Below, one piece after another: positions 34,428 to 45,640 of a stretch of 64,000 nt of DNA. How positions within the stretch are numbered: position 1 is the first letter of the stretch; each line of letters begins with the position of its first letter. The notes beneath the pieces are model-generated. The model saw only the letters and a program-made list of their open reading frames with translations, did no database searches and was not told the DNA's origin. The DNA is from Holacanthus passer. Lineage: Eukaryota > Chordata > Actinopteri > Pomacanthidae. Both the position numbers and the translations under genes were made by a program. The stretch covers positions 2,757,501 to 2,821,500 of the forward strand of contig JAFREQ010000061.1 in NCBI GenBank assembly GCA_025331565.1, in the 5' to 3' direction.

Positions 34428-35934
34428 TGTATGTGTGCATGAAATATAAATAGGTAATTAATATAAAAAAGGTTTCATATAGAGGCACAAACATTTCCAC
34501 AGGCTTCTTTGAATATGCTTTTTCCAACTCATTCAGTCAAATCTCACAACAGAATTTCAGATGGATATTCAATAACAGAAGATTCCTCTGGTCACATCTG
34601 TCACTGAGACAGACAAGAGGCCTCCAAACCTGCAGTTCACTGCTTAATCACTTGAGCCTAATTTGTATGCTGATTCAATCAGAGAAAAGGAAAACAAAGC
34701 AAGGTGCAGAAAAATGACAGCCGATCACTCAGAGAGCGAGAGGAGGAAGGAAGCTCCGGCAATTCTTCAAACTCACACCAGCAAATTCACGTAGTTGCTC
34801 TGTGTTACCTGCTGTTGGCTGTGAGATGCTGCTGGAGTGTTGAGAGCAGTCCAGTGGGATTTGAGAGGTGGAAGCTAACACTCGCAGTCGGGGAGTTTCC
34901 AGACCAAGGCTTACTAACCTGTGAAAGTGAGAGAGAGGGTGAGAGAGAGAGAAAAATTACACGTCGAACTGAAGACACGATTTTTGCATGTTTCATTTTT
35001 GTGTTAATGCGATTTCATGCGAGTCTTTTGCTGGTTTGGTTTGGACCAGAATTCTGCTTCAGACAGAAACGAGTGAAGGAAGAGACTTGCCCCAGTATTT
35101 CCTCGCTTTGCCAGCAACATTCATAACCTGAGTGGGGCAGAGAGTTGGGAGGATGCAACAGTGCATCCGTCACCAAGAGGAATGGCAGTGTCATCACCAA
35201 CTGTGGTGTGGAATCACAGGCAGTCGCTCTACAATACACTTCTTTATGGAGGCACTTTTTACATTCTGCTGAGTAGCCCTGGAAAAATAAAAGCTAAATC
35301 TCGGCTGTCACCATCACGCTCCGCTGCACTATAACACTGTCCAGAGTTCGGGCACTCGGCATGTAGCAAACAGAAACACAGAAATTCCACATATTCACTG
35401 ATGCTGCATGCATCATACAAGAAAAATGGAAAGGCGGCTTGTGTCTTTATACGTTTCTGTGCTTGTGCGTGTGTGTGTGTGTGTGCTTGTTGGTGTGCTG
35501 GACAATAATAGGGATGAGAAGGTCTCAGCGTGGCTGCACAGCCGTTTCAGAAAATCAAATGGCTGAACAGTCAGTAATGAGGCAGACAACAGAGACTCAG
35601 CCAGACCCTGAAGATTTGAAGGGCAGACGGAGGAGAGAAGGGGGGGAGCTGAGGGGATGACAAAGGGGAGAGAAAATTATTGAATTAGTCAGACAGTAAT
35701 AGCAGAAAGAGATGAGTATAATGTGAACATGCACTGGGGGGAGGGAGGAGGGGGTTGTGACCCAAACTATGAAATCATGCTAAACAATAGGAGAAGTAAC
35801 AGCAGAGAGAAAAGATACAGAGGAATGAATTGGTAGGTGAAGGTTTGCATTTGGATTATTTATCAGAGGGGGAGGTGTGTAAAAGCAGCGGCACAGTCCA
35901 ATGTTCATTTATCAGAATGAGAAGAAGAAGAGTA

Positions 35935-35980
35935 GGAGAGAGAGGAGAGGAGAGGAGAGGAGAGGAGAGAGGAGAGGAGG
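35935..35980. repeat. (GGAGA)n pentanucleotide repeat
   Basis: About nine imperfect GAGAG/GGAGA units. It encodes only an Arg/Glu run in a spurious frame. Confidence 0.9.
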
Positions 35981-36984
35981 ATTTGCGGCTCATTAACATG
36001 CTGTTGATCCTCTAAGTGCCACAACTCGCCCACCATTTTTCCAGCCTCACAAACACTGTCACACTTTCAAAGCCATTTAAGTTATCACTGACAAAGTAAT
36101 GTTACATATGCAGTCTGTGATATACATGTCGTATACTGCGAATTACATAGGATTATTAAAATGTAGAAAATTGAAATTGTTGAAAATTAAAAAGTTGTGA
36201 GTTATGCAACACTTATTATAAATGGTGTGTTGCTCAATGCCAGTAACGTAATGTCACAATGTAAAAATAGTTGACTCTGTTGTAGACATGTAACAACATC
36301 AGCCGGCTTCAGTTTACCTGAAATTATCTCTCACACTTCTGTTTGAGTCGAGCCAAATGTAAAACACAGAAAGTAGTCGCCTGTAAAATCTGACATTGAA
36401 CATTTTACTTGATAGTGAAATACACCAAAATACCAAAATTTAAATAAGTCATTCTGAAGAACAGAACCTTTTGAAATCATATATTATTGATGCATTTACA
36501 TTGAATGTGGATTTTAAAATGGCAGGTGAACAAGGTAAACGTAGAAATGACATTTATATACTACTACTTTATAACAACAAAGATATTTGGGAGAAAAACA
36601 ATGCTGCAGAATTGTGTTTTTTTAAAGTAACTTTCTTAATGAATATGTCTGCTAAGTCACCAAATGTTCACACTAAACATATTTGCAAAATATTCACTGC
36701 GGCCTATTTCATTTATTTGTCCTGCAACATCCACTCATGCAACACAATATCTGCTCAACTAAAGCATGAATACGTTTTTAATGGTTATGTTAAGGCACGT
36801 TAAGGTTCGGATTGAAAAAAGAGACTGGATCTTAAAATCAAATTAGAGGTATGAATGTAATTTGGATATAAGGTTAATCAAGTTGTCAATTCAAGTAGTG
36901 TTTGATTTATTCCTCATGTATGTTTTGAGTCAATCTAATGTTGATGTCAAACATTAATCTGCTCAATTCTGTATTTTTCTATAG

Positions 36985-37072
36985 TGGAGCAGAGGTTTGA
37001 AGATGCACTTAAGCGAATTGCTAATACTCTAACTTTGCATTAAAGCAGAGTATTTTTGTACTTTAGTTACTT
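36985..37072. repeat. Possible fragment of AAGTA-type teleost repeat
   Basis: GCAGAGTATTTTTGTACTTT and GTTACTT at 37030-37072 are close to the terminal wording of a common teleost repeat. The fragment is too short for a firm call. Confidence 0.25.
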
Positions 37073-37421
37073 GTCACATCTGGATATCAGAGGCCTTGTA
37101 ATGCGTCAGTGAGCGGACACACTGCTGCAGGCCGCCGTGAACGAGCCTGAGCAGAGAGATGCAGCTGGATGTATTGTGATACTTCCTGTCTTCCTTCTCC
37201 CCAGGAGCCCGGCTCTCTGGTATTCCTGGAAGGTGGTGATGCAGTGTCGGATTGTCGCTTCCTCTGATCTGCAGTCACACAGCGGATTCCCAGGGAGCGT
37301 GTCACCGAGGGCGGGGGGAGAGGGGGCTCAAATGCTCTGCTCGTTACTCTAAACGCTGCCTAATTAATAATGTATCAGAGAGGACGCGCCGAGACGCAGC
37401 AGGGCTCCTCTGCTTGTCACG

Positions 37422-37423
<2 letters not shown>

Positions 37424-37463
<40 letters not shown>
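37424..37463. repeat. (CA)n microsatellite
   Basis: Twenty uninterrupted CA units, the longest CA array in the window. Confidence 0.97.
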
Positions 37464-37464
<1 letters not shown>

Positions 37465-37817
37465 TTGGGAAGAGACTGATCAAGCCTCCCCCCTTTCTTC
37501 CCCTCTTCTACAGAAGCCCCCACCCAACACTCCTCTCAATATTCAGATATAGAAGCAGGAGAGAGGAGGAGGAAATAGACACCAGCTCTGAATACATGTG
37601 TGGTGTATTACTGATGAATCCTCCATCCTGCTGTACCAACACATATGTACATACTTACAGACACAGACTCGCAGCAACAAACAGGAACTGGATTCTTCTG
37701 GGCTTTATTTCCACCGCATGAATTTTCATAAGTGAAATTTTATGGTAAACTGAGCTCGTGTGTGTGTGGAAAGGGTGGGAGCGGTGACGGGGGTTAGTTT
37801 CTCCTCTGACACACACT

Positions 37818-37820
<3 letters not shown>

Positions 37821-37853
<33 letters not shown>
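37821..37853. repeat. (AC)n microsatellite
   Basis: Sixteen AC units. Confidence 0.95.
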
Positions 37854-37854
<1 letters not shown>

Positions 37855-37977
37855 CCAACCTGGAGCGTGGTCCCTGGAGGGAGATGACAGGTGACACTGT
37901 GCTGGTGTTGAGGTAATGGCTCCTCCTGTCCGGTCGAGTCTCTCTGTTCTGCAACACACAAACACTTGCGGCCTTAC

Positions 37978-37997
37978 AAAAAAAAAAAAAAAAAAAA
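37978..37997. repeat. Poly(A) run
   Basis: Twenty A. Confidence 0.9.
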
Positions 37998-38231
37998 GAC
38001 CACACACACCTATTTTCAACTTCTTTTTACTGTATGTTATTTTTTTTATATCAAACCTTATTATCCAAAAGCTGTCAAGCCAGCTGTCATGTGGTGTCTC
38101 TTCCTATAGAGCAACATCAATTATTATAGATTCCATCTATTCATAGATTAATAATATTATGATACTGTTTTTTGGTATATATATGTTCTGATACTGATAA
38201 ACATCCAGGGCTGCTCTCTCCCTCCTCCTCC

Positions 38232-38254
38232 CCTCTCTCTCTCTCTCTCTCTCT
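38232..38254. repeat. (CT)n microsatellite
   Basis: About eleven CT units preceded by CCTCCTCC. Confidence 0.93.
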
Positions 38255-39241
38255 ACCTCACATTTGATTTATTTGCTTCTTTGTTTGTGTTTGTCATATG
38301 GAGAGATGTAAATTTAGCCACCCCAAGGGAGAGCATCCTCACTAGTGACACAAAAAAGACTGGAAAAAAAATCAGAATAACATAAGCCACAAAAAGTGAA
38401 GAGGGGGGTGGGAGGAAAAAAGTAAAGGATTGTGGTTTGAGAGATGGAAGGGGGGGGGAGAACAAGAGACGGAGGTTTGAGATGCGCAGGACTCTGTAAA
38501 CAGTCGACGCGTGGGCTGGAAAATTAACGCTGCATAAATTGTGCGAAACATGTCCTATTTTCTCTCCCTTTTTTCCTCTGCACCCTCTTTTAAAAGGGTT
38601 CAGGATGCAGGGCTGTCAGATGAACGCCAGACAGGCATTTTCCGACTTCATTTGATCCCCGGCTCCTTTTAAAAACACTTCCCAATGACAGAGGGGAGGC
38701 AGAAAGCAGGTCGCGGTGTGTGTGCGAGGTGCCGGTGGTGAGCGAGGAGGAACAGGAGAGACGAGCAGACAGGAGACACATGTAGACAGACTTTCACAGT
38801 TATCACACCCTCATTGACACCGTCTTTATAGTCCCTGCAACCAGCACCTCTCGCTGGGAGAGCTGCGGGGATTTCGTGTCTGATAACTGTGTCAGCACCT
38901 CGACACATCTGATCCGAGCACGCCGGGGTGTGTGGTTATGGACAGGGACATGTAGTGGACAGCCAGGACAGACGGACGAGAACAGGACAGATGTACCAGA
39001 AAAACTACCCTCAGATGAAAATATGCAAACAGATATTAAGGTAACTGATAGAAGGAACGATGGATGAAGTGTTTTCTTCCTCTTGCATGAAACAACCATA
39101 TTTTTGAGGCCAATCTGCCCGAGACAATGATCCTAACTTCTCTCCTCCCGCCGCTGCTATCGACTTCACCCTTTGTGTCAAACTGCATCTGCCTCTGCTT
39201 GCTTCACCAGCTAATGAATTCCAAACAGAGTGAAGCAAAGG

Positions 39242-39265
39242 AAAAAAAAAAAAAAAAAAAAAAAA
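39242..39265. repeat. Poly(A) run
   Basis: Twenty-four A. Confidence 0.93.
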
Positions 39266-39610
39266 GCAGGGCATCTCTCATTGCTCTCTCTCTTTCTCTC
39301 TCGATCACAACAACACCATTTCCATTTATAATTTCGATTGTTAATTTGCATGAGAAAAATTAGTTGGGTGACATGCGTGATGTTTCTTCCCCCCCCCCTC
39401 CTTTTCTTTTCTGCTTAATTTTCCCACTAATTATAAGCAGCAATGGCACATTATTTACATAAATAATTGTTGTTCCTTCTGTTCGCTCATATTTTCCTCC
39501 TTTCTTTCTTTGTCAGAGTTGTTTTGGCATTTGTCGTCCGCAGGGGCAATTCTCCTCTGAGAACATTTTCACATCTCTCCTGACTGAAATATCTTGGATC
39601 TTGAGTGGGG

Positions 39611-39628
39611 TTTTTTTTTTTTTTTTTT
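39611..39628. repeat. Poly(T) run
   Basis: Eighteen T after GTGGGG. Confidence 0.9.
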
Positions 39629-40712
39629 CGCCTGATGTTTGTTGTGGTGTTTTGCTGTCCTTTGTTCAATAAATAGATTCATCCTACATTTTCTACTTCC
39701 CCTCAAAACTTCTGAACTCTCGTAAATAAATATGTCAAACACTTTCCTACTATTTTTACTTCAAGACAAATCACTCTTTCCATTTCTCCATCCACGACTC
39801 TACAGAGGAGGTTATGGTAGAAGATCAAACACAGACCTGGGATGTAAGTCGGAGTCAAGATATTTTTTGCTTGTTTATCGTCACCATTTTGTTCCGGTAT
39901 GGTATTGTTCCCCTATCAAGGGGGGGTCTCAGTTATGGGGAGCAGGATAATAACGTCCTGTGTGTATCGCAGGTAGAGCTGTGAACTGCCCCCCTGCTGC
40001 TTGGGGAGCTTTCACAGTTCATAAAGAACAGAACAACCAAACAATCAGGTCTGTTATGCAAGACACATTTCACACGTCACACACCCTGCCGCACATAAAA
40101 CCCCATAATTGATATGGATGTAAAAATAGTTCTCAGCAAGTCTATTAATTGTGCCTTTTTTTGCTCTTACTTAATAGAATCTCTTCATTAATTAACCCTC
40201 AAAAGAGAAAAGAAAATGTTCGGTGTGATCTTGAGTTGACTGGAATTCCTGAGAGGCACAATTCACAGGAGTAAGTACACAAAACAGTTTAGGAAGTTGA
40301 AAGCTAAAATTTCCCAAAAGTGTCTCTCTGTGGGGCTTTTCATCATTCGCTGTATAGAGAAATACAAGGTACAATACTACGAACGAGGAGACAATCAAAC
40401 CATGTTCGTAATTTTTGAATCATTTTTGGTGTGAGATCATTCGCACAATGAATTTTATTTTTCTGATGTTAACAGTTCATTAAAGTACATTGAAGGTTGG
40501 TTTTATCATATATATATTTCTGGCCTCAAATCCTGTGAACCAACCAAAACCAACTATGTGTTGCTCCGTCTTTCTATATTTGCGAGCAAAGAATCTTTAC
40601 AAATACATCACAAATACATAGTTTTATTTTTAAAAAGGCTCAGAAATTTCCCCAAAACAGCTGAGCACAGTAGAGTTGAACCAACATAACCCTAACATGA
40701 AGAAATAGATTA

Positions 40713-41339
40713 GTTGAGGACCAGATCTTCCACAGGTAGGAGCAAGTCTCCAGTCTTAAACTTGTCTCAAGCAAGTTAATGTGGTGACAATAAAAACAAG
40801 TCAAGTCCCTGCTATAAGTTAAGGAAGTCAAGTCATTGCTCAGGTCAAGCAAGTCACAAGTCAAACTAAATGGGCTCGGAAATTATAATATAGCATTTCA
40901 GATCGTTTCTAATGTAATAGTGACCGTGATGCATTCTCAGCATACAGTGACGCTGAGTTTTGATTAGAGAGATTTTTGCAAAGCTCTGATTATAACAGAG
41001 CAGACACACAGTTCAAATGGATGGTGGACTAAAGAGGAGCGTTAAATTTGGTTTGAGCTTGACGACCTGATACTTGAATCCAAATTTTATTATTCTAGAA
41101 CTGGTCCCCTCCATGACAGCTGCCTTCTGTGTTGGCCTCTGCTGGTCTGCCGCGTCCTAGTTAGGTTGCCAGGTTCACGCAGATTGCAGTAGAAATCATC
41201 CAACCATGTTTCAAAAACGAAAAAAAAATCATCTGACAAATATCAAGACAAAGTCAAGTCGAGTCTTTTATCAGTGTCAGTCAAGCAAGTCCTCAGATTT
41301 CCAGGTCGGCAGTCGAGTCATGTGACTCCCGTCCTCAAC
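40713..41339. mobile_element. AAGTC/GAGTC-rich DNA-transposon-like repeat
   Basis: The ends carry an exact 9-bp inverted match, GTTGAGGAC (40713-40721) and GTCCTCAAC (41331-41339). Inside, the left part has many CAAGTC words (GCAAGTC, TCAAGTC, GGAAGTCAAGTC, CAAGTCACAAGTC). The right part has GTCAAGTCGAGTC and AGTCGAGTCATGTGACTC. This CAAGTC/GACTCGAGTC wording is characteristic of an abundant non-autonomous teleost repeat. The middle is unrelated or heavily decayed. There is no coding capacity. No target-site duplication was identified, so the ends are provisional. Confidence 0.55.
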
Positions 41340-43159
41340 CTCGGCGATTTTCTGCAGAGGATTAAAACATATTTGGTGCTTCATTGTGTGTTTGAGCAGC
41401 AGGATGGTGAACATGGGACTGACTCAAAATAAACAGCACCCATGTAAACTGCAGTAAAGAAACGTGTCACCCGGTGCAACAGTGTGGTCTTATCGTTGGC
41501 TTTGTTTGCAACAAGAAAATGTAAAATATAGGCAGCCTCATCCTTTACGTGCAAAAAATGACCATCACTACACACACAGACTGATGGATTGTATAATTCC
41601 TCCTGCCTTTAATTGTTCTTTTACCCCCACAGTCCCGCTAAGCTCCGACGCGAAGGCCCAGTTTGTTCTCTGTAACAAGGGGAGCGAGAAGTCACTGGGA
41701 ACGAGGGGAGAGGGCTGCATGTGGGGTACACACTTTTAATTGAGGGGAGGAAAATGTGCATCAGTAGCGTTGCGGGGGCGGAGGGCGATCTTCAGAGGCC
41801 AATTAATTTGGAATACAAAGCAGCGGTGCAATCTGCTCAGGTTTCTGTCCGGGTGCGTGGCGAGCTCACACCGGCCATGTCTCTGAGGCACCCGAGATCA
41901 AATTAATTTAAACACTCCTCCGCCCCCCCCACCCGCCTCCAACTCCCCGAGTACTACCACCACTTCTCTGCGCTCTTTCGCCGTCTCTACCTCCTTTATT
42001 GCAACTCTGGATTCGCCACAGAAAAATGTCCCCCTCCAACACAAATTCATACTATTATCCCACACAGAATCACCACACAGACACTTTTCCTCTCCGTCCC
42101 TGCTGCTCGTGGAGCGGCCGGCAGAAAGGAGCGTCTCAACCCTGCCAAAAATAGCAAGACTTTCCTGCTCAGACTGCCTGTCTGTGTGCCAGGCAGAGAG
42201 ACATGAAATGGCCAAAGCTCAGCCACCCATTCCTGGATTGGGTCTTCTAACTCTCTGCAGGGACACACACAAAGGGAATAAGGCCATTTGTGTGCTCAAT
42301 GGTGCAATCTTGTTTCGCCTGCCAGCACTAAAAGTTCATCATTCTTTTACAGCCTTTTAGCAGCAGAGAAACCAAAAGCTTGACATGATGAACTTCCTTG
42401 CAACTTGCAATCTAAAAATGCATTTTGAATGTGTATGCATCGTCTTATGAATGTTTTCAGAGCGTTTTTTCCACAGTTGCACTTGTAGCAACAACCTTTA
42501 CTAGAATCTCCTCCTCAAACTCATGATGGATGCCGTGCGAGGCTGAAGGTCTGAACGAGAATGGAACAAAGAGGAAAATCGTGATGTATGTCCGCGCTGA
42601 TGAAGGCCCGGGTAAAAGCAAAGAGATAAGGAAGGCTTACAAAGAGGATAAACCTAATTGTGGAACAGAGAGAGGGTTGTGGGATTGAGCTCCTCTGTGA
42701 GATGGTTAATTTATAAGAGCGAGTAATGGTAAGGAAGAGCTTGAAAGATTCCTTTGTCTTTCAGGTCAGGCATCCATTCACGTCACTCAATTCCCTCTTC
42801 TATCTTCTTTTTCTCACTCTCCTCTTCGTGTCTCTCTTCCTTAGTGGACACTCTTGCATTCCCATCCCTTGCAGAAGTAATCAATCTTAATCATGGTAAT
42901 GAAATATTTGCCTTGGCACTGCCGGGGAGCAGCATCTCTGGGCTGAGTCCTGTTTACACTGAAGCCTGGGAGGTCTTTTACATCAGGAAACCCAAGGTGG
43001 GACGAGAACACAATGGTGTTTTAGAAAATGATACACATTATGATTCTGTCATATTTTATGTTTTTATTTTCTATTTAACCTCCAGTTTTATTCATGGCAA
43101 ATCTGACTGCAAATCCTCTGTCTCCTCTTGAAGTCGGCCTATCTCGCTCAGTCACCCTT

Positions 43160-43160
<1 letters not shown>
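41340..43160. other. Non-coding stretch
   Basis: No gene is recognised. A non-repetitive island at about 42220-42360 (with GGCCATTTGTGTGC and GTGCAATCTTGTTTCG) could be regulatory. Poly-C-rich patches lie near 41920-41935. Confidence 0.45.

Positions 43161-43192
<32 letters not shown>
43161..43192. repeat. (CT)n microsatellite
   Basis: Sixteen uninterrupted CT units. The Arg/Glu-rich and Ser/Leu-rich frames here are artefacts. Confidence 0.96.
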
Positions 43193-43200
<8 letters not shown>

Positions 43201-45435
43201 TCCTCTCTCGCCCTCCATCTTTCCTCCACCTCTCTCTATCTGTACCTCATTGCCGATGCAGGGAGCATAGCTGCAGCCATAGACCTCTGCGTGGAAACAC
43301 CCAGCAGACAAGAAAAATGACGGCCAGCGCAATCTCATTTTCTGAGGGGCTGCAAGTCAGGCAGGAAATGGCTATTATTCCATCGACACTGTCGGTATTA
43401 AGTTATTTCCTTCTCTAAATACGAGAATGTTCATGAATATCTATTGAGTTCCAGGTGCGAGCGCTGGAGGTTTTGTCGCCACACACTCGGATGATTGCAG
43501 CCCTATATTCTGCCCGGTGCACCCTCACTTCTGAGATTGAAGTGAAAGACAATGGTAGTGGAAATTGGCTAATAAATCCAGAGGAGGCAAAGGGCTGTTT
43601 GAGCAATACTGCCAGCTCATGCATGCTTTTTAAGAAGAATAAAACCTCCTGGCTTTCCTCAACCTTATGCTTTTCTAAAAGGAGGTGACCAGGCTAAATA
43701 ACTAAATCTCCCTCGCCAGGCCCAGGCGATGTTCTCAATGGCTTTGATTATGTTGGTAGGAACACAATTTTGCAGCGTGGTCAAAAGGATGGCACGGCAT
43801 ATCTTCGCGTACGCGGCAGCTATATTTCACAGGAATGAGATTATACATTTTCTGACGATAAGTACGCCAGAAACGGCGAGACAGAGAGCGCGGCGCGGCG
43901 AGAGAAGAAGCTCACGACAGAACCGAGAGCCATTTGCATTTGTTCTGCATGTGCTTCTCTCATTCTGCCGTTGGCCGTGCGCTTTGTTTATCATGAATCA
44001 GAGCCATATAGCTGCCAGTCACGAGCAGAGCGGGGAGGTGAAAGCCGGAGGAGGACGCCGAGGAAGGAGGGCAGGAGAGCAAAGAGCCGGGGGAAAGCGG
44101 TGGGATGATGACCAGCAGCCAATCTAGGATTTGAGTGACCAGTTACCTCCCACTGCACAGGGACACAGAAGGCAGCCAGCAGGAAAAAAGAGCGAGCCTG
44201 AGAGAGCTATGGAGCTCTGCTTACATGTGTCCAGTCAGAGGCAGTCCATCGTGGAGAGGAGACGGGGGCAGAATTGATTGAAGGTGGTGGACCATAAATG
44301 AAGGTATTGATTTCAGGGTCAGAGTCGCAGGATAAGGTCTTGAAATAAATTGAAATAAACATATCAATACATCAAGTATATTACACCCCGAGCACACACA
44401 TACACTTTCACAGATATATTATGAACCTTGTTTAGCCTAATAGATGGTTGATTAATGCACACGTAATGACTTTTATAGATAACTGGATGAAATAAGCAAA
44501 CTAGGCCATCATTTCTGATTATGATCTGTTTTTTTTGTGAGGAATATTACATGCCTGCTGATTTAAGTGAATTAGAGATTACGGAGTATAATGAGGAGAT
44601 GATATTTTTTTTATCTCTTGGCAAAACCTGGAATACAGAAAAGACAATGCTGCGTGTGCGTCTTCATACAGACATTATTTTCCGTTTTAAAGAGATTAAG
44701 TGTCGTGAGCCTCATTTGTGGTCTCTTGAAAAATGTAGTTTTAAAACACAAATTTGAGAGTAAAAAGGATTTAATAGAAAGCAGGTGTGAGTGATACCAG
44801 TCACTTTTTGAAATTTTGAAAATCCATCTCATCTGCATAATAAAAGAATAAAGAGAGCACTATAAAGTGAGCACTCAGGAAAGGTTAAAGCACTTCCAAT
44901 TTATGGGTCAGAGGGAGACGCTTTAGCTGGAAGAGGGGAAGAAATTACTTGGCTGGGAGACCAACAGAATCTCAGTGTAAAGACATGGCAGCCAATTAAG
45001 AGAAAGGTCAGACCATAAAAGAGGAAGCAGCACAGGAAAGGCTCTGCACACAAGGCATCGCCTCCTTTTCAACAATCTCTCACTCCACAATCTCTCGGCT
45101 GCTCGCAAAATGTCTTTATGTCTTTTATAACGACAATTTGTTTTATGAACCACGATTCATAGATGATTATTCAGATGAATAAAAGTTTATGTCCAGCTGC
45201 AGGGGGATTGGCAGCCCGGTCCTGTTCGAGCACCACTGTGTATTGAATTAAAGAGAAACTTTCCGAGGAGGACTTAAATCGACATGCTGTACACAAAAGG
45301 CCTGTAAATCCTGAGGATGAGCTAAAGCAAACCAACATGATTGCCGATGTTCAGAATAATCACCCTTACTTAAATGTCTGTAGCCATAAAAATATGACAA
45401 ATGGGTGCAACAATGTTCCCTCATCTAAAATCTAT
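43193..45435. other. Non-coding stretch
   Basis: No gene is recognised. It holds the candidate regulatory block at 43715-43880 and, just after it, a CpG-rich purine patch (43870-43905, 44030-44110) that makes a spurious Arg-rich frame. Confidence 0.45.
43715..43880. promoter_or_regulatory. Candidate conserved non-coding block
   Basis: Non-repetitive DNA of mixed composition with TTTGATTATG, AACACAATTTTGC, a local CpG cluster CTTCGCGTACGCGG (43804-43817) and TGAGATTATACATTTTC. A 132-residue plus-strand frame (43729-44127) crosses it but has no recognisable domain and becomes Arg/Gly-rich from local composition. I read it as regulatory rather than coding, with low certainty. Confidence 0.25.
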
Positions 45436-45640
45436 GGCTACATTCAGACTGCAGGCAAAAGTGGCCCGAGTCCAACTTTCTTGCTCAGATGTGACTGAGA
45501 TTTGACTTTTTTTTTTTTTTGTGAAGAGCACAAATCACATGGAATCTGATCTTTTCAACTCTGATTTCATATGTGGTCCTAAATCAGATGCAGATCGGAT
45601 TTTTTGAATACGACCTCAGACAGAAGAGTCAATTCAATGC
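45436..45640 (+). mobile_element. Teleost non-autonomous DNA-transposon fragment
   Basis: The words GGCTACATTCAGACTGCAGG, AAAAGTGGCCC, TTGCTCAGATGTGACTGAG, CACAAATCACATGGAATCTG and TATGTGGTCCTAAATCAGAT appear in the order I know from a highly repeated teleost element. About 200 bp are clear. The opposite end was not seen in the following 500 bp, which may belong to the same element but are too diverged to call. Confidence 0.6.

Larger units (their letters stand above)
33954..37423. other. Non-coding stretch, AT-rich from 36.0 to 37.05 kb
   Basis: No gene is recognised. A polypyrimidine-CAG acceptor-like string ends at about 34208, followed by GGGGGCCGAGGGGGCCTG, but every frame closes soon and no donor-bounded exon is convincing. 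Microsatellites are listed separately. A short GT run lies at 35469-35485. Confidence 0.45.
37464..40712. other. Non-coding stretch rich in simple repeats
   Basis: No gene is recognised. Dense simple repeats (37821-37853, 37978-37997, 38232-38254, 39242-39265, 39391-39400 poly C, 39611-39628) account for most apparent frames. From 39640 to 40700 it is AT-rich with nothing recognised. Confidence 0.5.

Noticed and set aside
43729..44127. 132-residue plus-strand open frame
   Set aside because: No recognisable domain; the second half is an Arg/Gly-rich product of CpG and purine composition. Kept only as part of a regulatory candidate.
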